Part shown: in pieces, positions 30,074 through 41,003 of the stretch | How positions within the stretch are numbered: the first letter of the stretch is position 1 | How the letters are laid out: each line of letters begins with the position of its first letter | NCBI GenBank assembly: GCA_030427205.1 | Contig: JAUHXC010000001.1 | Location: 682,001 to 746,000, forward strand | DNA from: a bacterium | GTDB taxonomy: Bacteria > Myxococcota_A > Bradymonadia > UBA7976 > UBA1532 | Direction of reading: 5' to 3' | DNA length: 64,000 nucleotides | Position numbers and translations under genes: made by a program | The notes under the pieces: model-generated | Databases searched by the model: none | Told to the model about the DNA's origin: nothing | What the model saw: the letters and a program-made list of their open reading frames with translations, nothing else

Positions 30074-31635
30074 TGGCCGCCTCGACCCGCCCGCGGGCCC
30101 GGCTGCAGACGGCGTGCACCATCGCGCTGCTGCTGCTCGGCGCGGTGCTGCTCAACGTTCTCGCCGACCTGTACCCCCGCCGCCTCGACCTGACCGCCGA
30201 TGGCCGGCATACCCTGGCGCCGATCACCCGCGAGCTGCTCGCTGAGGCCGAGGGGCCGATCACCATCCGGGCCTACCTGCCCCAGCGCATCCAGCCGCCC
30301 TATCGTCAAGCGGTGCGCGCGCTGCGGGATACGCTCGCCGAGTTCGAGGCCGCCGGCGACGTGCGGCTGGAGGTCTTGGACCCCAGCGACCCCGGGCTGG
30401 ACGAGGCGGCGCGGCGGTCGATGGACGAGGCCGCCGCCGGGCACGGGGTGGCGGCGGTGCCGCTGCAGCTCGCCGAGGGCGACGCGCTGATCCAGCGTGA
30501 GGTGCGCTTCGGGGTGGCGTTCCTCTACCGCGAGCGGCAGGCGGCGGTGGCCCCCATCGAGCGGGCGGCCGACGCCGAGTACGCCCTCACCCGCGGCCTG
30601 CGCGCGGTCATCCGCGACGAGACCCGACGGCCGGTGATCGGGGTGCTCGCCGGCCACGGGGAGCCCGACCTCGTCGACAGCCCGCTCGCGACGCTGCTCA
30701 CGCCGCTCGGCGACATGCAGCGGGTGGTGCTCGACGGCCGGCCGATCCCGGCGACGATCGACCTGCTCTTGATCGTGGGTCCGCGCCAGCCCTATGGCGA
30801 GCGCGACCGCTATGTCATCGACCAGTTCGCCATGCGCGGTCGGGCGCTGGTGGCCATGCTCGACTATCGGCCGCCGAGCACCGTCTTCCCCGACGTGCTG
30901 GTGCCGCTCGAGACCGGCCTCGAGCCGCTGCTGGCGGCCTATGGGGTCGAGATCGACACCGAGCGCACCGCGCTCGACCGGACGCGGGCGCTGCCGGCGC
31001 CGGTCGCCCGCGACGCCAACGGGCGGGTGATCACCGTCAACCACCCGCTCTTCCCGCGGATTCGCGACCTGGACCCCGAGCACCCGGTGACCCGCGGCCT
31101 GAGCAGCCTCGCCACGCCGCTCGCGGCGCCGATCACGCTCGCGGTCGAGGGCCGGATCCTGGCGCGGACGGGGCCCGAGGCGGCCACGCTCAGCGGGGTC
31201 GCTACGCTCGACGTCGCCCGGTATGCGGCCGTCGACCCGAAGCGGGAGACCGCCGGCTCGGTGGCGGTGGCGGCGGCGGTCTCCGGGCGGCCGGCGTCGG
31301 CGTTCGTCGACCGCGAGCGGCCGCCGACCGAGGCCGCCGAGACCGCCGAGCCGCCGTTCACCGCGCGCCCGCGGGGGGACGTGCGGCTGGTGGTCGTCAC
31401 CAGCGGGACCCGCATGCTCGCGGCCGGTGAGAACGCGCTGGTCTTCTTGCAGAACGCGGTCGAGTGGGGCCTGACCGACGGCGCGTTGGCCGGCCTGCGG
31501 GCGCGCGCCGCCGAGGACCCGCCGCTGGAGGATACGACCGCGGCGACCCGGCGGCTGGTGCGCTACGGGCTGACCATCGGGCCGACGGCGCTGCTGCTGT
31601 TGCTCGGCGGCCTGCGGCGCTGGGGGCGGCGATGA
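30073..31635 (+). CDS. GldG-like auxiliary ABC component
   Basis: 520 residues: an N-terminal membrane helix (about 14-32), the family opening RRLDLTADGRHTLAPITREL and IRAYLPQRIQPPYRQAVRAL, a mostly periplasmic body containing VIGVLAGHGEPD and LLIVGPRQPY, and a C-terminal membrane helix (about 500-515). This is the layout of GldG/ABC-type auxiliary proteins. Function is unsettled; in Flavobacterium GldA, GldF and GldG work together. Confidence 0.86.
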   Translation: MAASTRPRARLQTACTIALLLLGAVLLNVLADLYPRRLDLTADGRHTLAPITRELLAEAEGPITIRAYLPQRIQPPYRQAVRALRDTLAEFEAAGDVRLEVLDPSDPGLDEAARRSMDEAAAGHGVAAVPLQLAEGDALIQREVRFGVAFLYRERQAAVAPIERAADAEYALTRGLRAVIRDETRRPVIGVLAGHGEPDLVDSPLATLLTPLGDMQRVVLDGRPIPATIDLLLIVGPRQPYGERDRYVIDQFAMRGRALVAMLDYRPPSTVFPDVLVPLETGLEPLLAAYGVEIDTERTALDRTRALPAPVARDANGRVITVNHPLFPRIRDLDPEHPVTRGLSSLATPLAAPITLAVEGRILARTGPEAATLSGVATLDVARYAAVDPKRETAGSVAVAAAVSGRPASAFVDRERPPTEAAETAEPPFTARPRGDVRLVVVTSGTRMLAAGENALVFLQNAVEWGLTDGALAGLRARAAEDPPLEDTTAATRRLVRYGLTIGPTALLLLLGGLRRWGRR

Positions 31636-32939
31636 TCGATCGTCGTATCGCCGTCCTGCTCGTCGTCGACGCCGTGCTGTTGGCGGCGATCGGGCTGTCG
31701 AGCCTGCGCGAGACGACGCCCGCGCCGATCCCGTTCCGGCTGCCGGCCCTGGCCGAGATCGAGGGCATGACGCTGACCCGAACCGGCCAGCCGGCGGTGG
31801 CGTTGCGCCGCGCGAACGGCGAGTGGACCGCCGACGGCGCGCCCATCGACCCCTACGCCCACGAGGCGCTGCGCGACGTCTTCGCCGGTTCGGTCGGCGC
31901 CGATCTGGCGGTCGATGTCGCCGGGGCCGACCTGGACGACTACGGCCTCGGCGAGCACGCGCTGACCGTGCGCTTCACCGGCGCCGGCCCCGCCGAGCCG
32001 CTGCGCATCGGGCGGGTCGTCGACGGCCGGCGCACGTTCGTCTGGCCGGTCGGCGGCGCGCAGATCTACCGGCTGCGTGCCGATCTGGGGCAGGCCTTCG
32101 ACCGGCCGGCGGCGCAGTGGGTCGATCGCCGGCTGGTCACGTTCGGTATCAAAGACATCGCGGCGCTCGAGATGACGCGCGGAGAGCGCCGCGACTGGTC
32201 GGCCCGACGGGGCGCGGCGGACGCTCCGTGGCGCTTCGTCGAGCCGGCGGGCCTCGAAGCGGGGCAGGACGAGGTCGGCGGCGTGGCCGCCACTCTGGTG
32301 ACGGCGCGGGCGGAGAGCGTCGTCTCGGCCGAAGGCTTCGCGCCCACCGCGACCTTGACCGTCGAGACCTTCGCCGGGCAGCGCGTCGCGATCGGGTTGC
32401 GCCCCGACGGCGACCGCCTGCTGGCCCGGCTGCCCGGCCGCGCGCGATTGCTTCGGCTGCCCCGCCATCAGGCGGTCTTCCTCGACGCCCGGGTCGATGC
32501 GCTGCGCGAGCGGCGGGTCTTCGGCCCTGAGTTGACGCCGGAGGTCGTCGACGTCGTGCACATCGAGGGTGAGCGCCCGCTGCGCCTCGAGCGCGATCGG
32601 GCGCGGCGCTGGCGCATCGTGCAGCCCGCGGTCGACGAGGCGCCGTCGGACGCGGCGGTCGATCAGTGGCTCGCGGCGCTGCTCGGCCTGCGCGCGGTGG
32701 GTTTCGCCGAGCGGGCGGCGGACGGCACCTTCGCCGATGCCCGGCGGGTCATGCTGGATCACGGCGGCGAGCGGGTCACGTTGGAGATCGGCGCGCCGTT
32801 CGGCCATCAGGCCCGGCTGGCCCGCCGCGACGACCGCCGGGCGCGGGTCATGGTCATCGGCGCCAGCGCGCTCGACGTGCTCGCCCCGACCATCGAGCGG
32901 CTGCTCGCCGAGCCCGCCGATCAGCCGCCGGGGCGGTGA
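31632..32939 (+). CDS. DUF4340 domain protein, last gene of Gld-like operon
   Basis: 435 residues with one N-terminal membrane helix (IAVLLVVDAVLLAAIGLSSL) and repeating DUF4340 blocks (GEWTADGAPIDPYAHEALRD; DLDDYGLGEHALTVRFTG; QAFDRPAAQWVDRRLVTFGI; RRWRIVQPAVDEAPSDAAVD). It overlaps the GldG-like stop by four bases. DUF4340 proteins regularly follow such ABC genes; the biochemical role is unknown. Its 3' end overlaps the convergent DnaC-like gene by 19 bases. Confidence 0.85.
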   Translation: MIDRRIAVLLVVDAVLLAAIGLSSLRETTPAPIPFRLPALAEIEGMTLTRTGQPAVALRRANGEWTADGAPIDPYAHEALRDVFAGSVGADLAVDVAGADLDDYGLGEHALTVRFTGAGPAEPLRIGRVVDGRRTFVWPVGGAQIYRLRADLGQAFDRPAAQWVDRRLVTFGIKDIAALEMTRGERRDWSARRGAADAPWRFVEPAGLEAGQDEVGGVAATLVTARAESVVSAEGFAPTATLTVETFAGQRVAIGLRPDGDRLLARLPGRARLLRLPRHQAVFLDARVDALRERRVFGPELTPEVVDVVHIEGERPLRLERDRARRWRIVQPAVDEAPSDAAVDQWLAALLGLRAVGFAERAADGTFADARRVMLDHGGERVTLEIGAPFGHQARLARRDDRRARVMVIGASALDVLAPTIERLLAEPADQPPGR

Positions 32940-33793
32940 CGGCGCAGGTCGGGGCCGTCGATGCGATGGGCTTCGCACATCTGCATCAGCCGGCTGTGGA
33001 TCCGGGTGCCGACCCGGTCTTCGAGCACCTCGTGCGCCGCGTCGGGGTGTCGCTTGGGGCGGGCGACGGTGCCCGGCGCGAAGCCGCCTCGCCGGGCGCC
33101 CGGCGGCGCGTCGACGGGGTAGTTGGTCGTGAAGAGCGTGGTGCGGCCGGCGTTGTAGCGCTTGCTGATCAGCTCGTCGAGTACGTCCCGCTCCCAGTCG
33201 CTGCCGCGTCCCTTGCCCAGCTCGTCGATGGCCAGCACCGGCACCTGCACCAGCGGGTGCATCACGTCCTCCGCCCGGCCGTGGTCGCCGAAGGTGGCCC
33301 GCAGGTCGGCGAGCAGGTGCAGGAACTCGACGAAGCGCACCCGCACGCCGAGCCGCACGACCAGATAGCGCAGCACCGCGACGACGAGGTGGGTTTTGCC
33401 GGTGCCGACCGGGCCGTGCAGCAGAAGCCCCTGGCGGCCGGGGCGGAAGCCGGTGACGAACTTGAACGCCGCCTGACCGGCCGAGTACGCCGTCGGATCG
33501 AGGCCGCCCGAGACCCCCGGCACGAAGTCCTTGAGCCGCGCCTGCGCATAGCGCGCCGGCAGCCGGGCGTCGTTGAAGTGGCCGATCTTGCGGTCGACCT
33601 CGGTGCATTGGCAGGGCCGGGTGAAGCGGTAGCCGGCCTCGTCGACCTCGAAGAAGTACTGCTCGCCGTCGCACAGCGGGCACTCGGTGTAGCACCGGCA
33701 ACGGGCGGCTCGGGCGATATCGCCGCGCGCGCCGGCGGTGACGATGCGGGTATTCTCGCAGCGGTTGCAGTCGGAGAGTGCGGGTCGGGTCAT
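32921..33793 (-). CDS. DnaC/IstB-like AAA+ ATPase (probable helicase loader)
   Basis: 290 residues. The N-terminal 65 residues carry Cys at 9, 12, 32, 34, 38, 41, 61 and 63, likely one or two zinc sites. Then comes a DnaC-like AAA+ core with Walker A GPVGTGKT (127-134), Walker B VPVLAIDELGKG and sensor TTLFTTNYP. DnaC/DnaI proteins load the replicative helicase, and IstB relatives serve transposition; there is no transposase nearby and the gene sits beside gyrB and the origin, which favours a replication role. A GGAG site precedes the ATG. Confidence 0.85.
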   Translation of the reverse strand: MTRPALSDCNRCENTRIVTAGARGDIARAARCRCYTECPLCDGEQYFFEVDEAGYRFTRPCQCTEVDRKIGHFNDARLPARYAQARLKDFVPGVSGGLDPTAYSAGQAAFKFVTGFRPGRQGLLLHGPVGTGKTHLVVAVLRYLVVRLGVRVRFVEFLHLLADLRATFGDHGRAEDVMHPLVQVPVLAIDELGKGRGSDWERDVLDELISKRYNAGRTTLFTTNYPVDAPPGARRGGFAPGTVARPKRHPDAAHEVLEDRVGTRIHSRLMQMCEAHRIDGPDLRRHRPGG

Positions 33794-33809
33794 CGGTCGC
33801 TCCGGGCGC

Positions 33810-34454
33810 TCACAATCGCAGCTCGAGGGCCGGCAGCCCCAGGTGGCGCCGCAGCGCGTCGTGCAACAGCGCCCGCCGGGTGATGCGGCGGGTCTCGTCG
33901 TCGTGGATGGAGAAGCCGTCGAGGGTCGTGGCCACCTCGTCTTCGATGCCGGCCCGGGTCGCGGGATCCACCGCGCCCAGGGCCTCGTCGAGCAGCCGCA
34001 GCTCGGTCTCGAACAGCGCCTTGATCGGGTCGGGCTCGCTGCCCGCCGACCAGCGGGTGCGCAGATCGGCGATGGCCCGCCACATCGAGCGCAGCACCGT
34101 CAACGCCGCGCCGTCCGCCTGACGGCCAGCCGCTTCCACCTGGGCGACGAGCCGATCGAGCGCGGCCTGCATCGCCTGGCTCGGCTCGGCGCTCTCCCGT
34201 CGGCGGCCGATCTGCGCGTGCTGCCAGGCCTTGATGCGCTCTTCGATCGCAGGAGCGGCGTAGCCCAGCCCGCGCACCCGGGGCACGTCGGGGCGGTCGA
34301 AGGCCTGCTCGATGCCGGCGACGACCACCGCCGCCGGTATGCCGGCCCGGGCCCAGCCGGCGACCCGCTGGCGGTCCATCGGTGAGAGGAAGAGCCCCCG
34401 CCCCGCGTGCTGCACGAACGCGCGCTCCACTTCGGCGAGGTATGCCGGGGTCAC
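33810..34454 (-). CDS. Hypothetical helical protein paired with the DnaC-like ATPase
   Basis: 214 residues, almost entirely helical and charged (AYLAEVERAFVQHAGRGLFL; PMDRQRVAGWARAGIPAAVV). No family recognised. GTG start after a GGAGG site, 31 bases downstream of gyrB; 16 bases separate it from the DnaC-like gene. The opening resembles in style the small replication-associated proteins found with DnaC/DnaI loaders, so a loader partner is possible. This is inference from position. Confidence 0.7.
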   Translation of the reverse strand: MTPAYLAEVERAFVQHAGRGLFLSPMDRQRVAGWARAGIPAAVVVAGIEQAFDRPDVPRVRGLGYAAPAIEERIKAWQHAQIGRRRESAEPSQAMQAALDRLVAQVEAAGRQADGAALTVLRSMWRAIADLRTRWSAGSEPDPIKALFETELRLLDEALGAVDPATRAGIEDEVATTLDGFSIHDDETRRITRRALLHDALRRHLGLPALELRL

Positions 34455-34485
34455 CGCAGCGGCCCTCCGGGGGCGCAGGCCGACG

Positions 34486-37157
<2,672 letters not shown>

Positions 37158-37244
37158 GGGTGCCCAGGCCGCTCGGGCGAGCGTTTTGGCGTGCCGGGTA
37201 TCGCTTTGATTTCAAGGGTTTGCGCCGGCGGCTCACCGGGCGGC

Positions 37245-37700
37245 TCAGGCGCGCTCGATCAACAGCCGCCGCGCGCGCTCGTCCCCCTCGCTGCGGGTGG
37301 CCACCGCGTCGTCGTCGGCCAGCCGGTTGTGCATCACCCGGCGCTCGGTGGACGACAGCCCCTCGACCACCGCCCGGCGGCCGCTGGTCTGCACCGCCCG
37401 GGCGATGTCGTCCGCCGCCGCCTCGAGCAGCGCCTTGCGGTCTTCGAAGTCGCCGCCCACGTCGAGCACCAGCCGGACCCGGTCGTCGATCGCCCGGCCC
37501 GCCGCCTGCCCGGTCAGCCGGGTCAGCGCCGAGACGAGGTCGGGGCGCCGCTTGAGCCGGTCGATACCGTCGCCGGTCAGCTCGATGACCACCGCGCCGT
37601 CGCGCAGGCCGCCGTCGGACAGGTCGACCTTCAGCTCGAGCCGCTCGCACAGCTCGCCGAGAAATGCGAGGGCCGCCTGGGCACCGTCGTTCTTCGCCAC
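37245..37700 (-). CDS. jag: Jag/KhpB-like R3H-domain RNA-binding protein
   Basis: 151 residues, short for this family. A KH-like region (AVVIELTGDGIDRLKRRPDL) is followed by an R3H domain (SGRRAVVEGLSSTERRVMHN) with the Arg-x3-His signature. The Jag-N domain is missing. It lies 43 bases after yidC, the classical position of jag (spoIIIJ-associated). GTG start with a GGAG ribosome-binding site. RNA chaperone function is inferred from family. Confidence 0.88.
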   Translation of the reverse strand: MAKNDGAQAALAFLGELCERLELKVDLSDGGLRDGAVVIELTGDGIDRLKRRPDLVSALTRLTGQAAGRAIDDRVRLVLDVGGDFEDRKALLEAAADDIARAVQTSGRRAVVEGLSSTERRVMHNRLADDDAVATRSEGDERARRLLIERA

Positions 37701-37743
37701 GTCGATCTCCTCGGGCCCGCCAGGGCCACCTCCGGTTCGTGCG

Positions 37744-39564
37744 TCAGGCCCGCGCCTTGCCCTTCTTGGGGCTCTTCTTGGCGTCCTTGCCGGCCGGCGC
37801 CTGCTCCTGCTGCTGCTTGAGCATGTACAGCTGCTGCACGATGCCGAGCACGGTATTGACCAGGATGTAGATGACCAGCCCGCTGGGCAAAAAGAGCATC
37901 ATGCCGGCGAACATCACCGGCATGACGTACATGATGATCTTCTGCTGGGCGGCCTCCCCCGCGCTGGGGTTGAGCTTCATCTGCCCGAACATCAGCACCC
38001 CGAGCAGCAGCGGGGTGACGTAGAACGGGTCCTGCACCGACAGGTCGGTCAGCCACAGCGCGAAGTCGGCCCGGTAGAGCTCCACCGCCGAGTAGATGGT
38101 GCGATACAGCGAGAAGTAGATCGGCATCATCAAGACCATCGGCAGGCACCCGGCCAGCGGATTGATCTTGTGCTCCCGATACAGGGTCATCATCTCCTGT
38201 TGCAGCTTGGCCTTGTCGTCCTTGTACTTCTCCTGCAGCTTCTTCATCTCCGGCTGCACGACCTTCATCGCCGCCATCGACTTGTACTGCTTGAGCGTCA
38301 GCGGCAGCGTGAGCAGCTTGACGAAGACGGTCAGCAGGATGATCGCCACGCCCCAGTTGCCGACGAACTCGAAGAAGAAGCGCATCAGCCACAGCATCGG
38401 CACGCAGATCGCGGCGAAGAAGCCGAAGTCGATCGCCTCGCCCATCGGCGGGGTCGTATTCTGCAGCTCCGAGAGCTTCTTGGGCCCGGCGTAGAAGGTC
38501 AGGGTCCGGGTGACCTCGCCGCCGGCCGCGATCTCGCCGCCGGTCAGGTCGAGGGTCTGGATCAGCCGGCTGAACGTCGTCGGCAGGCCCTCGCGGTCGG
38601 TGGCCGCGGTGCAGCGCTCGATGGTGCCGCTCTCGGCGAGCAGCGCCGTCATGAAGTAGCGGTTGTCGACCCCGCCCCACTTCACCGCGGTATCGAAGGC
38701 GACCGGGTCGCCGTCCTCCTTGGCGCTCTTGATCGAGCTGGCGTCGAGCCGCTCGAACTCCTCGCCGAACTCGCAGATCGACTCGAAGAGGTAGACCGGC
38801 GGCATGAACATGCTGCCGGTGGCCTCTTCGTCGTTCTGCACCCCGCGGAAGACGGCGCTGAGGTCGTACGCCACCGGGGTATTGCCCGGGTTCTTGAGGG
38901 TCAGGTCGGCCGAGACGGTGTAGCCCGAGGGGTCGAGGCGATAGGTGCGGGTGACCACCACCCCCGTCGCCGGGTCGGTCCAGGTCAGCGCGGTCTCGCG
39001 CTCGCCGGCCCGGGCGAGGGTGTACTCGCCGCGCGCCGGCTGGCCGGCGAGGGTCAGCTCGAGCGCCGGCGGCTCGAAGATGCCCTTCTTGCCCTCTTCG
39101 TCTTCGGTATCGCTCGCGGCGGCCTGCTTCGCGGCCGCGATGACCGGCTCGACCGGGCCCACGAAGCGGAACGGGCGGGTGCTGCCGTCGTCGAGGGTGT
39201 CGAGGTACTGCGCCTCGGTCAGCGCCCAGGTGGCGATCTGGCCGTCGTCGTTGGTGAACTCGACGGTGTGGTGGTCGGGCTCCTCGAGCTGGCCGATGAT
39301 CTTGCGCTCGATGGGCTTCGCCGCCGGCGCTGCGGGCGTGGGGGCCGCCGCCGGGCTGCCATCCGCCGGCTCGCCGGCCTTGTCTGCAGGGGCTTCGCCG
39401 GCCTTGCCGCCTTCACCCGCGCCGTCGGCGGTGGGCGCCGGCCGCTCGACCGGGGCGGTGGGGAAGATCAGGTTCCAGCCGAGCAGCACCGCGCCGCTGA
39501 GCGCCACCGCCAACAGCAGCCGCCAGGTCTCGGAGTCTTGCTTGCCGTGCTGAGGGGTGTTCAT
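37744..39564 (-). CDS. yidC: Membrane protein insertase YidC
   Basis: 606 residues in the Gram-negative layout: N-terminal anchor helix (LLLAVALSGAVLLGWNLIF), a low-complexity Ala/Gly/Pro linker to about 90, a large periplasmic beta-sandwich (to about 350), then the conserved five-helix insertase core (NWGVAIILLTVFVKLLTLPL; GCLPMVLMMPIYFSLYRTIY; PLLLGVLMFGQMKLNP). The C-terminus is Lys-rich. It inserts and folds inner-membrane proteins. The order rpmH-rnpA-yidD-yidC-jag is the standard one. Confidence 0.97.
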   Translation of the reverse strand: MNTPQHGKQDSETWRLLLAVALSGAVLLGWNLIFPTAPVERPAPTADGAGEGGKAGEAPADKAGEPADGSPAAAPTPAAPAAKPIERKIIGQLEEPDHHTVEFTNDDGQIATWALTEAQYLDTLDDGSTRPFRFVGPVEPVIAAAKQAAASDTEDEEGKKGIFEPPALELTLAGQPARGEYTLARAGERETALTWTDPATGVVVTRTYRLDPSGYTVSADLTLKNPGNTPVAYDLSAVFRGVQNDEEATGSMFMPPVYLFESICEFGEEFERLDASSIKSAKEDGDPVAFDTAVKWGGVDNRYFMTALLAESGTIERCTAATDREGLPTTFSRLIQTLDLTGGEIAAGGEVTRTLTFYAGPKKLSELQNTTPPMGEAIDFGFFAAICVPMLWLMRFFFEFVGNWGVAIILLTVFVKLLTLPLTLKQYKSMAAMKVVQPEMKKLQEKYKDDKAKLQQEMMTLYREHKINPLAGCLPMVLMMPIYFSLYRTIYSAVELYRADFALWLTDLSVQDPFYVTPLLLGVLMFGQMKLNPSAGEAAQQKIIMYVMPVMFAGMMLFLPSGLVIYILVNTVLGIVQQLYMLKQQQEQAPAGKDAKKSPKKGKARA

Positions 39565-39570
39565 CGGGTA

Positions 39571-39780
39571 TCAATCCACCGGGTCATAGCCCCCGGGGTG
39601 CCACGGGTGGCACCGACCGAGGCGGCGCACCGTGCGCCATGAGCCCCCGAAGAAGCCGTGCTTGCGGTAGGCTTCGAGAGCGTAGTTCGAGCAGCTCGGC
39701 TCGAAACGACACGCCGCCGGCAACCAGGGCGAGATCGCCTGCTGGTAGAACCGGATGAGGGCGATGGCGACGGTCCGCAC
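39571..39780 (-). CDS. yidD: Membrane protein insertion efficiency factor YidD
   Basis: 69 residues with the YidD pattern [40 protein letters not shown], and [17 protein letters not shown] at the end; the three conserved Cys are present. GTG start four bases after the rnpA stop, six bases before yidC. Confidence 0.96.
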   Translation of the reverse strand: MRTVAIALIRFYQQAISPWLPAACRFEPSCSNYALEAYRKHGFFGGSWRTVRRLGRCHPWHPGGYDPVD

Positions 39781-39784
39781 GCGC

Positions 39785-40165
39785 TCAGCGTCGACGCCGG
39801 CGCCGACGACCGCCGCTCTGCATGACCCGGCCGGCGGCGTCGACGAGCTCGTCGACCACCACCTGCTGCACGGTCGCCGGGCGACCGGAGCGGGCCACCA
39901 GGACCAGATCGAGCCCCGAGGGCAGCGCGTCCCGATTGCGGCGGAAGGCCTCGCGGCACAGCCGCTTGACCCGGTTGCGCACCGTGGCCTTGCCCACCTT
40001 GCGACTGACGGTGATGCCCAGTCGGGTCATCGCCCGGCCGCTCTTGCGGCCGTAGACGATGAAGTGCGGGGTGACGACCCGGTGCGTGCTGCGCTGCACG
40101 GCGAGATATTCCCGTCGCCGGCGCACGCGCAGACGCTTGGGGAAGCCCTCGCCGACCGGGCTCAC
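39785..40165 (-). CDS. rnpA: Ribonuclease P protein component
   Basis: 126 residues. [20 protein letters not shown] and the RNR motif [20 protein letters not shown] with [20 protein letters not shown] identify RnpA. It binds RNase P RNA to process tRNA 5' ends. The GTG at 40165 overlaps the rpmH stop by four bases; the longer frame to 40378 is the rpmH gene in another frame. Confidence 0.96.
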   Translation of the reverse strand: MSPVGEGFPKRLRVRRRREYLAVQRSTHRVVTPHFIVYGRKSGRAMTRLGITVSRKVGKATVRNRVKRLCREAFRRNRDALPSGLDLVLVARSGRPATVQQVVVDELVDAAGRVMQSGGRRRRRRR

Positions 40166-40311
40166 TTGCGGTACGTCGAGACCGTCAGCCGCTTGCGGCC
40201 CTTCTGGCGCCGGCGCTTGATGACCGCCTGACCGCCCTTGGTCTGCATGCGGGCCCGGAACCCGTGGGTCCGGCGCCGGGAGACGTTGCTCGGCTGGAAC
40301 GTCCGCTTCAT
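40162..40311 (-). CDS. rpmH: 50S ribosomal protein L34
   Basis: 49 residues with the invariant [20 protein letters not shown] start and an Arg/Lys-rich tail. A GAGGGG ribosome-binding site precedes the ATG. First gene of the leftward rpmH-rnpA-yidD-yidC-jag run, starting next to the origin. Confidence 0.98.
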   Translation of the reverse strand: MKRTFQPSNVSRRRTHGFRARMQTKGGQAVIKRRRQKGRKRLTVSTYRK

Positions 40312-40376
40312 TGGTGGCCCCTCTTCGAAGGTGGAGGATGGTACCGGCCGGAGAACCCCCGGCGCGAGAGCGCGGC

Positions 40377-40406
40377 ATACAATCACAGCTGTCGGCCGGG
40401 TGTCAA
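40377..40406 (-). promoter_or_regulatory. Candidate rpmH promoter
   Basis: On the minus strand a perfect TTGACA (40406-40401) is followed after 18 bases by TTGTAT (40382-40377), about 65 bases before the rpmH ATG. The -35 sits in a near-palindrome, CCCGGTGT-TG-ACACCCGG with one mismatch between arms. The -10 match is weak. Confidence 0.5.
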
Positions 40407-40417
40407 CACCGGGCCGC

Positions 40418-40620
40418 GATCCGAACGCGTCGCGCCGCGATCGTGCGCGGCCCGGCGTGCCGCCCCCGGGTTCGATCGCGCAGCGCACGGGTCGCCGATG
40501 GGGCCGATCGCAGATCGCACGCCATGTCGGATCGGGACCGATCGTGCGCCGATCGACGTCCGATCCGCAGCCGTCGTGATCCCGATCGCCGCGCCGCAGG
40601 GCGCGCGGGTCAGCGCGATC
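40418..40620 (+). repeat. Cluster of 12 GATC sites in oriC
   Basis: GATC begins at 40418, 40439, 40474, 40506, 40513, 40530, 40540, 40551, 40562, 40578, 40584 and 40617. Eight are GATCG and six are the palindrome CGATCG. A ten-base sequence GATCGTGCGC occurs at 40439 and 40540, and related GATCGCRC forms lie between, giving an iteron-like look. In nearby coding DNA I count roughly four to six GATC per 300 bases. Confidence 0.85.
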
Positions 40621-40789
40621 TGCTCGTCTGCAGTCGGTCTACGTCGAGCCGATGTCCGGTTGCGCCTCGGTGACGACCGGTTGTCGGGGGCATGGCGGCA
40701 GAGCGCCCTTCACGGCGCGCAGTACCGAATGCGGTATCGGGGCAAGTGCCCGAGAATAAAGCGGGATCGGTAAATCCCCGGAGATTCCC

Positions 40790-40818
40790 TTGCGACCCCG
40801 CAGGTCGGCTGTTAGAAC
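40790..40818 (+). promoter_or_regulatory. Candidate dnaA promoter
   Basis: TTGCGA (40790-40795), a 17-base spacer and TAGAAC (40813-40818). Each hexamer matches consensus at four positions. The leader to the chosen dnaA GTG would be about 180 bases. Confidence 0.35.
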
Positions 40819-41003
40819 AATCGACGGTCGGCAACGGACCCGTCGAGACCCTCGACGCGCTCCATATCACGACTGACATCGTCCGGCTCTGCACCACCGT
40901 GTCGGGGTCGACGGCTTCGTACGTTTTCAATGCGCATGCCCGGGTGATCGAGCCCCGACTCGATCGGCCCGTCGTGCCCCCGAGCCCTGTGGGTTGTTCG
41001 TCG

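Larger units (their letters stand above)
40312..41003 (+). other. oriC: Probable chromosomal replication origin (oriC) between rpmH and dnaA
   Basis: 692 bases without a recognised gene between divergent rpmH and dnaA, a classical oriC position. Its left half holds a dense GATC cluster. A short AT-richer stretch (40754-40790, around GAATAAA and GGTAAAT) could be an unwinding element. I found no TTATCCACA or one-mismatch DnaA box by eye on either strand. The rpmH promoter and a candidate dnaA promoter lie here. Confidence 0.7.

Noticed and set aside
32921-33793. IstB helper of an insertion sequence
   Set aside because: No IstA transposase or terminal repeats nearby; position with gyrB favours a replication loader.
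40692-41003. 104-codon upstream extension of dnaA in the same frame
   Set aside because: No DnaA similarity; domain I begins at KEIWDEAL and the region is the origin. High GC makes open frames common.
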